In this document: piece by piece, positions 52,631 to 61,742 of the stretch | Numbering within the stretch: the stretch's first letter is position 1 | Layout: the number at the start of each line of letters is the position of its first letter | Origin: Kangiella profundi | Lineage (GTDB): Bacteria > Pseudomonadota > Gammaproteobacteria > Enterobacterales > Kangiellaceae | Reading direction: 5' to 3' | Assembly (NCBI RefSeq): GCF_002838765.1 | Contig: NZ_CP025120.1 | Coordinates: forward strand, 1,240,001 to 1,304,000 | Length of the DNA: 64,000 bases | Made by a program: the position numbers and the translations under genes | The notes under the pieces: generated by a model | What the model saw: only the letters and a program-made list of their open reading frames with translations | The model's database searches: none | What the model was told of the DNA's origin: nothing

Positions 52631-55600
52631 TTGAGGGCATCATTCGCTGGTCCGTCCAGAATCGTTTTTTTGTATTGCTGGCTACTCTGATCCTGGTGGG
52701 AGCCGGTGCTTGGTCACTTAAAAATACACCAGTTGACGCTATACCCGATCTCTCGGATGTGCAGGTGATTATCAAAACCAGCTACCCCGGGCAGGCGCCA
52801 CAGGTTGTGGAAGATCAGGTCACTTATCCGTTAACCACGGCCATGCTCTCGGTACCGGGTGCGGTCACCGTGCGTGGTTATTCCTTCTTCGGTGACTCCT
52901 ATGTTTACGTCATTTTTGATGAGGATACCGACGCCTATTGGGCGCGCTCGCGGGTGCTGGAATACCTGTCGCAAGTTGCGCCCACCTTGCCAGCCAACGC
53001 CCGGCCACAACTGGGGCCAGATGCTACGGGTGTTGGTTGGGTTTACCTGTACGCGCTGGTAGATCGCACTGGTAAACACGACATCAGCCAGTTACGAAGC
53101 CTTCAGGACTGGTTCCTGAAATACGAGCTGCAAACCGTACCCGGTGTGTCGGAAGTATCTGCTCTGGGTGGCATGGTGAAGCAGTACCAAGTCAAGGTAC
53201 ACCCAGACAAGCTGCGTGCCTTTAACATCCCCTTGTCGCATATCCAGATGTCGATCCAACGCGGTAATCAGGAAGTGGGCGCCTCGGTAGTGGAAATGGC
53301 AGAGGCTGAATACATGGTGCGAGCCTCCGGGTATATCCAGGGGCGCAAGGACCTGGCCAATATTCCACTGGGTCTTGATGTGAAGGGTACGCCGCTACTG
53401 CTAAAAGATGTGGCCGATATCGACGTAGGTCCGCAGATGCGTCGGGGAATCGCCGAACTAAATGGAGAAGGCGAAACCGTCGGCGGAATCGTGGTGATGC
53501 GCTTTGGTGAAAATGCCCAGAAAACCATTGATGGTGTTAAAGCCAAACTGGAAACCCTTAAGTCGGGTCTTCCCGAAGGTGTGGAAATCGTTACGGTTTA
53601 TGATCGTTCCGGTCTTATTGAACGCGCCGTCGACAACTTATGGCATAAGCTGTTGGAGGAGTTCATCGTCGTTGCGCTGGTGTGTATGGTGTTCTTGTTC
53701 CATATTCGCTCCAGTCTAGTGGCCATTGTCAGTCTACCCGTAGGGATTCTCACGGCCTTTATCGTGATGCACCTGCAAGGGCTGAACGCCAATATTATGT
53801 CTCTAGGCGGTATTGCCATCGCCATCGGAGCCATGATCGACGGGGCGATAGTGATGATTGAAAACATGCACAAGCACATGGAACGTACGCCAATAACCAA
53901 GGAAAATCGCTGGCAAGTGGTGGCGGAGTCTGCCTCTGAAGTGGGGCCTGCGCTGTTTTTCAGCCTGCTGATTATCACCGTGAGTTTCGTGCCGGTGTTT
54001 ACTCTGGAGGCGCAAGAGGGACGGATGTTTTCTCCTCTGGCCTTCACCAAGACATATGCCATGGCGGCCAGTGCCGCGTTGTCGGTAACCCTGGTGCCGG
54101 TTCTAATGGGTTATTTTATTCGTGGCAAGGTCTTGTCTGAGCATAAAAACCCACTAAATCGGGCATTGATTGCCGTCTATATGCCCGCGCTGAAATCTGT
54201 GCTTAACCGGCCAAAAACCACTTTGGCATTAGCTTTAGTGGTGATGGTTATCGGATTCTGGCCGGTGAGTAAAATTGGCAGCGAATTTATTCCGCCGCTT
54301 GATGAGGGCGACCTGATGTATATGCCGACGACATATCCAGGACTATCCATCGGTAAAGCGCGTGAGATTCTGCAACAAACGGACAAGCTGATTGCCACTG
54401 TGCCGGAAGTGAAAAGCGTGTTCGGCAAAATCGGTCGGGCAGAAACGGCAACCGATCCGGCACCACTGACCATGATCGAGACCTTTATTCAGCTCAAACC
54501 TAGGGATGAATGGCGCGAAGGTATGACCACCGACTCGCTTAAAAAGGAGCTTGATGCGTTAGTAAAATTCCCAGGCCTGACTAACGCCTGGGTGATGCCT
54601 ATCAAAACTCGTATCGATATGTTGGCTACAGGCATAAAAACCCCTGTGGGAATAAAAGTGGCCGGACCTGACCTCAAGGAAATTGAAAAGATCGGCAAGC
54701 GCTTGGAGCAAGTCCTGAAAGACGTGCCGGGCACGGCATCTGTTTATTCTGAACGGGTGGCTGGTGGGCGCTATATCAAGGTGGATATTCAGCGGGAAAA
54801 AGCCGCGCGCTACGGGTTGAATATTGCTGATGTACAACAGGTGGTGGCTACAGCCATCGGCGGCATGAATATCACCCAAACCATTGAAGGCCTGGAACGC
54901 TACCCGGTGAATCTGCGTTACCCACAGGATTTCCGTAATTCCCCAGAGCAACTGGCACTGCTTCCGATCGTGACAAACAACGGCCAACGTATTGCCCTTG
55001 CGGACGTGGCGAACGTCTATGTGGAGGACGGTCCACCCGCCATCAAGAGTGAAAATGCCCGCCTAAACGGCTGGACATTTGTCGATATCGATGGGGTGGA
55101 TATTGGTAGTTACGTCAAAGAGGCCATGAATGTGGTGGCCGATCAGGTGGAGCTACCGGCAGGTTATTCGCTGAACTGGTCCGGGCAGTATGAGTACATG
55201 CTGCGAGCCAAAGAGAAACTGACCTATGTGGTGCCGCTGACGCTGGCCATCATTATCGTATTGCTCTATTTTAACTTCCGCAGTTTTGCTGAGGTTGCGA
55301 TCATCATGGGGACCTTGCCCCTGGCGATGGTGGGGTCTATCTGGCTGATGTACCTGCTCGGATACAACTTCTCAGTCGCAGTAGGAGTGGGCTTTATTGC
55401 GCTGGCCGGTGTCGCGGTGGAAATTGGTGTTATCATGCTGGTGTATCTCAACCAGGCTTATCGTCATATGCTGGAGGAGTGTGCGCAAAAGGGCATGGAA
55501 CCTCGCCTAGAAAACCTGTACAACGCGGTATTACACGGTGCTGGTTTGCGGGTGCGTCCGGTGATGATGACAGCTGCCGCCATTATCGTCGGGTTGTTGC

Positions 55601-55737
55601 CGATTATGTATGGTGCAGGAACTGGCTCGGAAGTGATGAGTCGTATTGCTGCGCCCATGGTCGGCGGGATGTTGAGCTCGGTCATTCTGACTTTACTAGT
55701 GCTGCCAGCCGTTTACCTTCTTTGGAGAAAGCGCTAA
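52627..55737 (+). CDS. cusA: Copper/silver efflux RND transporter CusA
   Basis: A 1036-residue RND pump. Helix 4 carries [19 protein letters not shown], the pattern of monovalent-metal (Cu+/Ag+) pumps rather than the DFG type of CzcA. Also present are [45 protein letters not shown] and [20 protein letters not shown] (segment ~660-680), which closely follow E. coli CusA. The methionine relay and the three-Met site should be checked by alignment. It begins with an ATGA overlap with the original cusB tail. Confidence 0.93.
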   Translation: MIEGIIRWSVQNRFFVLLATLILVGAGAWSLKNTPVDAIPDLSDVQVIIKTSYPGQAPQVVEDQVTYPLTTAMLSVPGAVTVRGYSFFGDSYVYVIFDEDTDAYWARSRVLEYLSQVAPTLPANARPQLGPDATGVGWVYLYALVDRTGKHDISQLRSLQDWFLKYELQTVPGVSEVSALGGMVKQYQVKVHPDKLRAFNIPLSHIQMSIQRGNQEVGASVVEMAEAEYMVRASGYIQGRKDLANIPLGLDVKGTPLLLKDVADIDVGPQMRRGIAELNGEGETVGGIVVMRFGENAQKTIDGVKAKLETLKSGLPEGVEIVTVYDRSGLIERAVDNLWHKLLEEFIVVALVCMVFLFHIRSSLVAIVSLPVGILTAFIVMHLQGLNANIMSLGGIAIAIGAMIDGAIVMIENMHKHMERTPITKENRWQVVAESASEVGPALFFSLLIITVSFVPVFTLEAQEGRMFSPLAFTKTYAMAASAALSVTLVPVLMGYFIRGKVLSEHKNPLNRALIAVYMPALKSVLNRPKTTLALALVVMVIGFWPVSKIGSEFIPPLDEGDLMYMPTTYPGLSIGKAREILQQTDKLIATVPEVKSVFGKIGRAETATDPAPLTMIETFIQLKPRDEWREGMTTDSLKKELDALVKFPGLTNAWVMPIKTRIDMLATGIKTPVGIKVAGPDLKEIEKIGKRLEQVLKDVPGTASVYSERVAGGRYIKVDIQREKAARYGLNIADVQQVVATAIGGMNITQTIEGLERYPVNLRYPQDFRNSPEQLALLPIVTNNGQRIALADVANVYVEDGPPAIKSENARLNGWTFVDIDGVDIGSYVKEAMNVVADQVELPAGYSLNWSGQYEYMLRAKEKLTYVVPLTLAIIIVLLYFNFRSFAEVAIIMGTLPLAMVGSIWLMYLLGYNFSVAVGVGFIALAGVAVEIGVIMLVYLNQAYRHMLEECAQKGMEPRLENLYNAVLHGAGLRVRPVMMTAAAIIVGLLPIMYGAGTGSEVMSRIAAPMVGGMLSSVILTLLVLPAVYLLWRKR

Positions 55738-55766
55738 TAAAGGTGTCTAGCCAGATTTCAATCGAG

Positions 55767-55780
55767 TTGATCCGGATCAA
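55767..55780. promoter_or_regulatory. Perfect FNR-type box downstream of cusA
   Basis: TTGATCCGGATCAA is a complete TTGAT-N4-ATCAA palindrome. It lies 30 bases after cusA and 265 bases before merR, so the target gene is unclear. Confidence 0.45.
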
Positions 55781-55788
55781 ATAGCCCT

Positions 55789-55818
55789 CCCCAACATTGC
55801 AGCTATGTAATGTTGGGG
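55789..55818 (+). terminator. Strong hairpin after cusA
   Basis: CCCCAACATT and AATGTTGGGG form a perfect 10-bp stem with a 10-base loop. No T-tract follows (TCATCT), so termination may depend on the stem alone or on Rho. Confidence 0.5.
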
Positions 55819-55887
55819 TCATCTAAGTGTCAGTCTCTTCTCATTAACATAGCTAATAGATGGCATGAATCCGCACGCTAAAAATGC

Positions 55888-55918
55888 TTGACCTGTGTTC
55901 ATGACACAGGTGTATAAC
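55888..55918 (+). promoter_or_regulatory. MerR-type promoter with 19-bp spacer
   Basis: TTGACC (55888-55893) and TATAAC (55913-55918) are separated by 19 bp, the over-long spacing that MerR regulators correct by twisting DNA. The dyad ACCTGTGT/ACACAGGT (55891-55911) fills the spacer, where the regulator dimer would bind. It points toward merR-copZ-copA. Confidence 0.75.
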
Positions 55919-55932
55919 CTCCTTTAGTGCGC

Positions 55933-55969
55933 GGTTATAAACCCAAGTGTATCACCTGGGTTTATAACC
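55933..55969. repeat. 13-bp perfect inverted repeat between MerR promoter and merR
   Basis: GGTTATAAACCCA (55933-55945) and TGGGTTTATAACC (55957-55969) with an 11-base spacer. It would be transcribed as a stable hairpin in the merR leader, or could be a protein site. Confidence 0.7.
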
Positions 55970-55974
55970 GGTGA

Positions 55975-55988
55975 TTGACTCAGATCAA
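55975..55988 (+). promoter_or_regulatory. FNR-like box before merR
   Basis: TTGACTCAGATCAA fits TTGAC-N4-ATCAA and lies 56 bases before the merR ATG. It could add oxygen control to the metal operon, or be coincidental. Confidence 0.4.
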
Positions 55989-56044
55989 GGTCCTGATCCC
56001 GGCGGAAGCTTAGGATGGCATGACTGGATCAAGAGGAGGGTGGC

Positions 56045-56455
56045 ATGAAAGTCATCGAGGTCGCTAGATTGTTGGGGATTACGCCTGATACTGTACGGTT
56101 TTATACCCGGATCAAGGTTCTGAATCCGACCAAAAGCAGGGCCAATGGTTATCGGGAATACAGCGATAACGATGTTAAGCGTTTGCGGTTTGTGTTAAGC
56201 GCCCGGCAGTTGGGATTTTCGGTCGAGGATATTCAGGAAATTCTCAGCCATGCGGACAAGAAAAAAACACCTTGCCCGACTGTGCGCCGCCTGATTGACC
56301 AGCGCCTGCATGAAACCGAAGAGAGGTTTGCTGAAACTTTGAAACTAAAGGAGCGGATGCAACGCGCTGTGTTGGAGTGGAATCAGAAGCCTGACAAGGC
56401 ACCTACGGGTCATATGCTTTGCCATTTAATTGAAGAATTCTCTGTGGAGGAATGA
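56045..56455 (+). CDS. MerR-family metal-responsive regulator
   Basis: A 136-residue MerR protein. The N-terminal HTH is IEVARLLGITPDTVRFYTR; the wing is ANGYREYSDND; then a dimer helix. Metal-type cysteines are Cys77 (in KTPCPTVRRL) and Cys126 (in GHMLCHLIEEF), positions used by the heavy-metal subgroup. It binds a 19-bp-spacer promoter, found at 55888. Ribosome site GAGGAGGG upstream. Its stop overlaps the CopZ-like start (ATGA), so it is first in merR-copZ-copA. The metal is probably Cu+/Ag+ by context, but the Cys pattern would also suit Pb/Cd/Zn sensors. Confidence 0.88.
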   Translation: MKVIEVARLLGITPDTVRFYTRIKVLNPTKSRANGYREYSDNDVKRLRFVLSARQLGFSVEDIQEILSHADKKKTPCPTVRRLIDQRLHETEERFAETLKLKERMQRAVLEWNQKPDKAPTGHMLCHLIEEFSVEE

Positions 56456-56778
56456 ATATGAATACACACCAAACGTCGAACGGAAATCAACAACAACGTG
56501 GTTGTTGCTGCGCAGGAAAGTCATCGGTTTCATCTACGGTCTCTGACGCCAACAATGTCCGGGAACCATCACAACCACTTCATAGGTTGCAGGTTCAGGG
56601 TGCCACCTGTGGAGGTTGCGTGAAAAGTATCGAACAGATTTTGAAATCCGTTTCCGGGGTTAGTGAGGCATCCATGGATCTGGCAACAGGTATTGCTTCA
56701 GTCGTTGGCATAGTTGAGGCGGATCAGCTTGTTGTAGCATTGAAACGCGGGGGCTTTCCCGCAGTAGTCATCCGTTAA
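56452..56778 (+). CDS. CopZ-like heavy-metal-associated (HMA) protein
   Basis: A 108-residue protein. The N-terminal ~40 residues are polar with a Cys run (GCCCAGK, 17-23). The HMA domain spans ~43-107, with the metal pair Cys53 and Cys56 in GATCGGCVKSI, then VSEASMDLATGIASV. A soluble Cu+ chaperone passing metal to the CopA ATPase encoded next is the most likely role. Starts at ATGA overlap with merR; Met3 is an alternative start. Confidence 0.85.
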   Translation: MNMNTHQTSNGNQQQRGCCCAGKSSVSSTVSDANNVREPSQPLHRLQVQGATCGGCVKSIEQILKSVSGVSEASMDLATGIASVVGIVEADQLVVALKRGGFPAVVIR

Positions 56779-56806
56779 CTGTCATTGAACAAATCAGGAG
56801 TCAAGT

Positions 56807-59143
56807 ATGAGTTCAATCAATACGGAGTCGGGCAGCTCCTCTTGCCATGAAGGTAGGACCGCAACTCCCCCTCATGATCATCATGCACATCATCACGATC
56901 AAGCTGGTAACGCTGGTCTACACGAACTCATCATTGAGGGGGCAGGCTGCGCCAGTTGCGTTGGAAAAATCGAGTCAGCGTTAAAGGCGGTGCCCGGTGT
57001 TGAAAATGCAGAGATGAATTTCGCCCAGCGCACTGTGAGTGTGACGGGCAACGCCGAAGCAGCTGATCTGGTAAAGGCGGTGGAAAAAGCAGGTTACAAC
57101 GCGAAGCTCGCGGCCGCAGAAAGCGAGGATGATGCGCTGGCTGAAAAAGAAAAGGCGGATCAGGCTTATTACAAGCGCCTGATGAAAGAAACTTGGATCG
57201 CCCTTTCCCTGGGTGTGCCGTTAATGGCCTATGCGCTGATTACCGGGGAGGTTAATGTTAATACCACAACCGAGCGAATCGCTTGGCTGATCGTTGGCAT
57301 ACTGACCTTTGGCGTTTTGTACTTCTCAGGCAAACATTTTTTTGTCGGCGCCTGGAAATCCTTCTTGAATCACTCCGCCAATATGGACACCTTGATTGCG
57401 CTGGGTACCGGCACGGCTTGGTTGTATTCCATGGTGGTGATATTTTTCCCCGCCGCCGTTCCCGAGCAGGCCCGTCATGTTTATTTTGAGGCGACCGCTA
57501 TCATTATCGGCCTTATCGATCTGGGTTTGGCATTGGAATTAAAAGCTCGCGGTCGGACATCGGAGGCCATTAAGAGACTGATTGGTCTACAGGCGAAAAC
57601 AGCTAGAGTGATTCGCGATGATAAGGAACTGGATATCGCCATTGAACAGGTGCTGATGGACGACGTGGTACGTGTACGTCCCGGTGAAAAAATCCCTGTC
57701 GATGGTGACGTCATTGAAGGTCATACCGCCATTGACGAGTCTATGTTAACCGGTGAGCCAATGCCCGTAGAAAAAGCCGTTGGCGATAGTGTTGCGGCAG
57801 GCACCATCAATAAAACCGGCTCCATTCTGTTCAAGGCCACCCGTGTCGGTAAAGACACCGCATTGGCGCAAATTATCAATATGGTCAAACGCGCGCAGAA
57901 CTCCAAACCACCTATCGGTCGTTTGGCTGATGTAATTTCCGCATATTTTGTTCCTGTGGTGATGATTATAGCTGTTATCAGTGCCTTGGTTTGGCTCAAC
58001 TTTGGCCCCGCTCCCGCCGTGGCGTTTGCCATCGTGTCGGCCACCACGGTACTGATTATCGCCTGCCCATGTGCTTTGGGTCTGGCGACGCCCATGTCGG
58101 TCATGGTAGGTGTGGGCAAAGCCGCCGAGGCGGGTGTGCTGATTCGTAATGGCGAAGCCCTGCAAACTGCATCAAAGATATCGGCAATGATTCTAGATAA
58201 GACCGGCACCATCACCCTGGGTGCCCCTAAGGTTACCGACATTGTAGTCGCGGGAGAGCAGGATGAAGACACCATACTGAAATTGGCGGCAACGCTGGAA
58301 TCTGGCTCCGAACATCCGCTGGCACTGGCAATTGTCGAGTCTGCCCAGGAAAAAGATATCGAAACAGGGAAGGTCTCTAATTTCAATGCCATCGCCGGCC
58401 ACGGCGTACAGGCGGAAGTGGATGGCAAAAATTTGTTGTTCGGCAATGAAAAACTGATGCGGGAGCGTAATATTGGACTCGGCGGTTTTGTCGAAAAGGC
58501 TCAAACCCTGGCGTCCGAGGCGAAAACACCGATCTATTTCGCCGTGGATAACCAACTTTCAGCGATTATCGCGGTGGCTGACCCCATCAAGGAAGACTCC
58601 ATTGCCGCTATCAAGCGGTTGCAACACAACGGCATCCGCGTCGTCATGTTGACCGGAGATAACCGCGCCACTGCAAAAGCGGTTGCAGAAAAGGTCGGTA
58701 TTAAGGAGTTTTTCGCCGAGGTATTACCGGAAGAAAAATCAAAAAAAGTTCAGGAGCTGCAAATGGAAGGCGAAGTGGTCGGCATGACGGGCGACGGTAT
58801 TAACGATGCACCGGCGCTGGCAATTGCCAATGTGGGTTTTGCCATCGGCACAGGCACCGATGTCGCCATTGAGAGCGCTGATATTACCCTGATGCGCGGG
58901 TCACTGCATGGACTCGCTGATGCCATTGCCGTGAGCAAGGCAACACTGCGTAACATCAAACAGAATCTGTTCGGAGCGTTTATTTATAACGTGGCGGGTA
59001 TTCCTGTGGCCGCGGGTGTTCTTTATCCCTTGCTTGGTATGCTTATGAATCCAGTGATTGCCGGTGCCGCAATGGCATTCTCTTCGCTTACGGTCGTGAC
59101 CAATGCCAATCGACTACGCTTTTTCAAGGCACAGGAACACTAA
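56807..59143 (+). CDS. copA: Cu+/Ag+-exporting P1B-type ATPase CopA
   Basis: A 778-residue P1B-ATPase. A His-rich N-terminus (HDHHAHHHD, ~23-31) precedes one HMA domain with Cys48/Cys51 ([12 protein letters not shown]). Eight membrane helices follow. The transport site is Cys420-Pro421-Cys422 ([12 protein letters not shown]), the phosphorylated Asp is Asp464 (DKTGT), and the hinge is [13 protein letters not shown] plus HMA mark Cu+ export. The third gene of the merR unit, 28 bases after the CopZ-like gene. Confidence 0.94.
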   Translation: MSSINTESGSSSCHEGRTATPPHDHHAHHHDQAGNAGLHELIIEGAGCASCVGKIESALKAVPGVENAEMNFAQRTVSVTGNAEAADLVKAVEKAGYNAKLAAAESEDDALAEKEKADQAYYKRLMKETWIALSLGVPLMAYALITGEVNVNTTTERIAWLIVGILTFGVLYFSGKHFFVGAWKSFLNHSANMDTLIALGTGTAWLYSMVVIFFPAAVPEQARHVYFEATAIIIGLIDLGLALELKARGRTSEAIKRLIGLQAKTARVIRDDKELDIAIEQVLMDDVVRVRPGEKIPVDGDVIEGHTAIDESMLTGEPMPVEKAVGDSVAAGTINKTGSILFKATRVGKDTALAQIINMVKRAQNSKPPIGRLADVISAYFVPVVMIIAVISALVWLNFGPAPAVAFAIVSATTVLIIACPCALGLATPMSVMVGVGKAAEAGVLIRNGEALQTASKISAMILDKTGTITLGAPKVTDIVVAGEQDEDTILKLAATLESGSEHPLALAIVESAQEKDIETGKVSNFNAIAGHGVQAEVDGKNLLFGNEKLMRERNIGLGGFVEKAQTLASEAKTPIYFAVDNQLSAIIAVADPIKEDSIAAIKRLQHNGIRVVMLTGDNRATAKAVAEKVGIKEFFAEVLPEEKSKKVQELQMEGEVVGMTGDGINDAPALAIANVGFAIGTGTDVAIESADITLMRGSLHGLADAIAVSKATLRNIKQNLFGAFIYNVAGIPVAAGVLYPLLGMLMNPVIAGAAMAFSSLTVVTNANRLRFFKAQEH

Positions 59144-59180
59144 TGGCAATTCCAACAGCAACCCGTTTGGGAGAGTAGAT

Positions 59181-59534
59181 ATGTTAATAATTAATATTGT
59201 AGGCGTTGTTTTAATCGCACTCATCGTATGGTGGTTTTGGTTATACAAACCCAAAGAGGCAGCGTTGGGTGAAAATGATCTGGTGATTACGGTGGAAAAT
59301 GGCACCTATTCGCCCTCTCGAATTAAAGTACCCGCAGGGGAGTCGGTTGAGCTTAAATTCATACGTAAAGATGAATCACCCTGCTCCGAAACATTGCTGA
59401 TTCCCGCACTGCAAATCAGCGACACTTTACCGCTCAACAAACTGAAATCCATCCAGTTGCCAGCATTGAAGTCGGGCGAGTATGCCTTTCATTGCCAGAT
59501 GCAGATGTATCGCGGTCAGATCACAGTGAATTAG
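59181..59534 (+). CDS. Membrane-anchored cupredoxin-like protein
   Basis: A 117-residue protein. One N-terminal membrane helix (2-21, LIINIVGVVLIALIVWWFW) anchors a cupredoxin domain (~33-117). Possible copper ligands are Cys68 (DESPCSET) and the cluster AFHCQMQMYRGQ (His104, Cys105, Met107/109), as in plastocyanin-like folds. Start set at the ATG after GGGAGAG; the frame extends upstream into copA but that part is not protein-like. Probably binds copper in the periplasm, next to CopA. Confidence 0.82.
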   Translation: MLIINIVGVVLIALIVWWFWLYKPKEAALGENDLVITVENGTYSPSRIKVPAGESVELKFIRKDESPCSETLLIPALQISDTLPLNKLKSIQLPALKSGEYAFHCQMQMYRGQITVN

Positions 59535-59598
59535 GGAATAGCGCCACAACAAGACAACCGTCGGAGGCAAAGTAACCGCCATTTTTGACGAATTTCGA

Positions 59599-59895
59599 TT
59601 GAAAGACGTAGAAGATGCGCTGATCAAACACGGCGTTAGAGGCTTTACCCTGCACCCGGTGCGTGGTCGCGGTCGATACTTCGACAGCTTTAACGAGAAT
59701 CACTTGATTAAGCACATTCAAATGGAGGTTTACGCCATGTCAGAGCAGGCCAATGACATCGCGCAAGTGGTTGTAGAGGCGGCACACGTCAACGCTGATA
59801 GCGAAGGGCTGGTTTGCATTGTTCCGGTGAATGACTTGTTCTGGATTCATGATAAGTGCAGTGCGACAGACGGCGACTTTAAATTTCATCAGTGA
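59599..59895 (+). CDS. PII-like (GlnB/CutA-fold) protein with no normal start codon
   Basis: The frame reads as a PII-family protein: KVTAIFDEFRLKDVEDAL, then GVRGFTLHPVRGRGRYFD, a T-loop-like part (SFNENHLIKHIQ), then VNADSEGLVCIVPVNDLFWIH. The N-terminal strand KVTAIF belongs to the conserved fold, but no ATG, GTG or TTG precedes it: after the stop at 59539 the first usable codons are ATT at 59581 and TTG at 59599. A GGAGG (59563-59567) is in place just before AAA-GTA-ACC (59569), where the start would be expected. Either a few bases including the ATG are lost, or a rare start is used. PII-like genes occur in metal islands; the role is unknown. Confidence 0.6.
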   Translation: MKDVEDALIKHGVRGFTLHPVRGRGRYFDSFNENHLIKHIQMEVYAMSEQANDIAQVVVEAAHVNADSEGLVCIVPVNDLFWIHDKCSATDGDFKFHQ

Positions 59896-59903
59896 GGTGT
59901 GAC

Positions 59904-60206
59904 ATGGCAACGCAAAAATCATCATTCTGGTTAACTCCAAAAGGGCTGGCAGCATTGGGGCTTATCGGCGCTGCCACGTATTTTCTATTGATCGAACATC
60001 GGCAGCATGTCTGGCAGTTTCTACCGTTCCTGATTTTACTGGCATGTCCTTTTATGCATTTTTTTATGCACGGAGGACATGGAGTCAACCGAGGGCACGG
60101 TGGTCATGGTGGAGATCATCAGCATGAAGGTGAGTCAGATCAGGATGCCTATCAGCGTGGACTGGAAGATGGTCGCCGGGAAAGTGAAAACCGACACCAC
60201 CATTAA
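59904..60206 (+). CDS. DUF2933 small membrane protein
   Basis: A 100-residue protein with two membrane helices (~10-30 and 37-52) and a His/Gly-rich C-terminus (HGGHGVNRGHGGHGGDHQHE), ending in HHH. This is the layout of DUF2933 proteins of copper islands. Start at the ATG after GAGGTGTGAC; a GTG 12 bases upstream is less likely. Metal binding by the His-rich part is inferred. Confidence 0.78.
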   Translation: MATQKSSFWLTPKGLAALGLIGAATYFLLIEHRQHVWQFLPFLILLACPFMHFFMHGGHGVNRGHGGHGGDHQHEGESDQDAYQRGLEDGRRESENRHHH

Positions 60207-60231
60207 ATCCATTTAACACAGGAGATTAACC

Positions 60232-60885
60232 ATGCACGGTGATTCTGCTTACGGCCTTTGGACACTGGTAATACTAAATTCGGCTATATTCATATTTTTT
60301 GCGTTCAGTTTTGCCAAGCCGAAAACAAAAACTGACTGGCGCAGTTTTGGCGCGTTCTCAGCTTTTATCATTGCGCTCTTTACTGAGATGTATGGCTTTC
60401 CGTTAACCATCTATTTTTTGTCTGGTTGGTTGGCAGAAAAATATCCCGGCGTGGATTTTCTCTCTCATGAAAATGGCCATCTACTACACACCCTGCTGGG
60501 ATTTGACGGTGATCCACATTTTGATCCACTGCATCTCGCTAGCAATATTCTGATCGTACTCGGTTTCTTTCTGCTCGCCTCGTCGTGGAATGTTTTGCAC
60601 AAAGCACAGCAAACCCGTTCCTTAGCGACTACCGGTTGGTACGCGCGTTGCCGACACCCGCAATACATCGCTTTTATCATGATTATGTTTGGTTTTTTGT
60701 TGCAGTGGCCGACCCTGCCGACGCTGGTGATGTTTCCGGTTTTAGTTGTAGTGTACGTGAGGCTCGCTAAGCGTGAAGAGCGTATGGCGATTGAGGAATT
60801 TGGCGACGTGTATCTTCGCTATATGGAATCGACCCCAGGGTGGGTACCTAATTTTTCTACCAATAAAGCCGCTTCAAACTATTGA
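60232..60885 (+). CDS. ICMT/PEMT-like membrane methyltransferase
   Basis: A 217-residue membrane protein with about five helices. The C-terminal segment TTGWYARCRHPQYIAFIM and KREERMAIEEFGDVYLRYM match the isoprenylcysteine-carboxyl-methyltransferase family (SAM-binding RHPxY and ExxL/ERM-type motifs). The substrate in bacteria is unknown; copies are common in copper/silver islands. It lies 25 bases after the DUF2933 gene. Confidence 0.83.
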   Translation: MHGDSAYGLWTLVILNSAIFIFFAFSFAKPKTKTDWRSFGAFSAFIIALFTEMYGFPLTIYFLSGWLAEKYPGVDFLSHENGHLLHTLLGFDGDPHFDPLHLASNILIVLGFFLLASSWNVLHKAQQTRSLATTGWYARCRHPQYIAFIMIMFGFLLQWPTLPTLVMFPVLVVVYVRLAKREERMAIEEFGDVYLRYMESTPGWVPNFSTNKAASNY

Positions 60886-60895
60886 GGATATACCA

Positions 60896-61316
60896 ATGAA
60901 ACGTAATTCTATCAGAACTATGGTTTCCGCCGTCGTTATTGCTACGGCAATGGCTTCACCAGTATTTGCAGAAAATGCGCATGATCACGGTGATAAAAAC
61001 CAAGGCGCTAACAGTAGGATCATGATGAACCATTAGCAGATGATGGCGATGCATGAACATATGTGAAAAGTGCATGAATTGATGGCAAAAATTCAAAGCC
61101 GAAACCGCCCCAGAAAAACGTCAATAATTAATGGATGAGCATATACACACAATGAAAGAAGGTATGCAGATGATTAATATGGGGAACGGCATGAAAGGCG
61201 GTAAGCAAATGGACAAAATGGATATGACAAAACGTATGGATATGATGGAAAAACACATAGGGATGATGGATCGTCAATCTGAGGCAAGCAAATCTAGCGA
61301 GCATCAACACAAATAA
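60896..61316 (+). pseudogene. Broken exported Met/His-rich copper-island protein
   Basis: A signal peptide (MKRNSIRTMVSAVVIATAM, ...PVFAENAHDHGD) begins at 60896. In-frame TAG at 61034 and TGA at 61064 interrupt HxQMMAMHEHMxKVHELMAKI. A frameshift at ~61094 then leads to KAETAPEKRQ, a TAA at 61125, and LMDEHIHTMKEGMQM...SKSSEHQHK to the stop at 61314. Read through, it is one Met/His-rich periplasmic protein of ~138 residues. Three stops and one frameshift show decay. A 46-residue signal-peptide remnant or the 61131 frame might still be made. Confidence 0.8.
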
Positions 61317-61374
61317 TAGACTGTTGGTGATGAGAAATAGTTTGTAAACAGAGATTAGATATTGGAGGTAAATT

Positions 61375-61740
61375 ATGAAACAAGAAGAGCACCGACTGGG
61401 TGTGTCTGAAGTCAATCTCGTTGTTCGTCATTTAAAACTTGACGCGAAGAAAATTAGTAATATCCACGATGCAATAACAGAAATCGATAAATTGTATGGT
61501 TTGGATGCGGTTTCATTTGACGAAAGGTCACAGGTTTTAAACCTTGCATACGATGCTTCCCGCTTGAGTCTGGATGGTATTGAAGATGTGTTGGCTAAAT
61601 ATGGTATCGAGGTTGGTCAAGACTGGTGGACGCATTTCAAAGAAGGATATTATAAATTTGTGGATGAAAACATAAAAGATAACGCGGAGCATGAGGCGTG
61701 GAGTTGTCACAAGTCACCACCACACAACAAGCGAAAATAG
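61375..61740 (+). CDS. Small hypothetical protein of the metal island (HMA-like fold?)
   Basis: A 121-residue protein. The repeated beta-alpha-beta feel (VNLVVRHLKLDAKKISNIHDAI; GLDAVSFDERSQVLNLAYDASRLSLDGI, key positions only) suggests a ferredoxin-like/HMA fold without CxxC. The C-terminus has WWTHFKEGYYKFVDENIKDN and a lone Cys-His (WSCHK). GGAGG ribosome site 6 bases upstream. It lies 2 bases before the phosphorylase gene, so it is co-translated with the nucleotide-metabolism pair. Function unknown. Confidence 0.65.
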   Translation: MKQEEHRLGVSEVNLVVRHLKLDAKKISNIHDAITEIDKLYGLDAVSFDERSQVLNLAYDASRLSLDGIEDVLAKYGIEVGQDWWTHFKEGYYKFVDENIKDNAEHEAWSCHKSPPHNKRK

Positions 61741-61742
61741 CA

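Noticed and set aside
52271..52775. Long minus-strand frames with His/Val-Leu-Met or Ser-Cys-Pro-His-Gly repeats
   Set aside because: They are the antisense of the MNHED repeat array; any frame stays open there because the unit is 15 bp.
55933..55969. Riboswitch in the merR leader
   Set aside because: Only a simple hairpin is visible; no known riboswitch core. Kept as an inverted repeat.
61064..61066. TGA as possible selenocysteine codon
   Set aside because: It is accompanied by a TAG, a TAA and a frameshift in the same gene and no selenocysteine hairpin is visible; decay is simpler.
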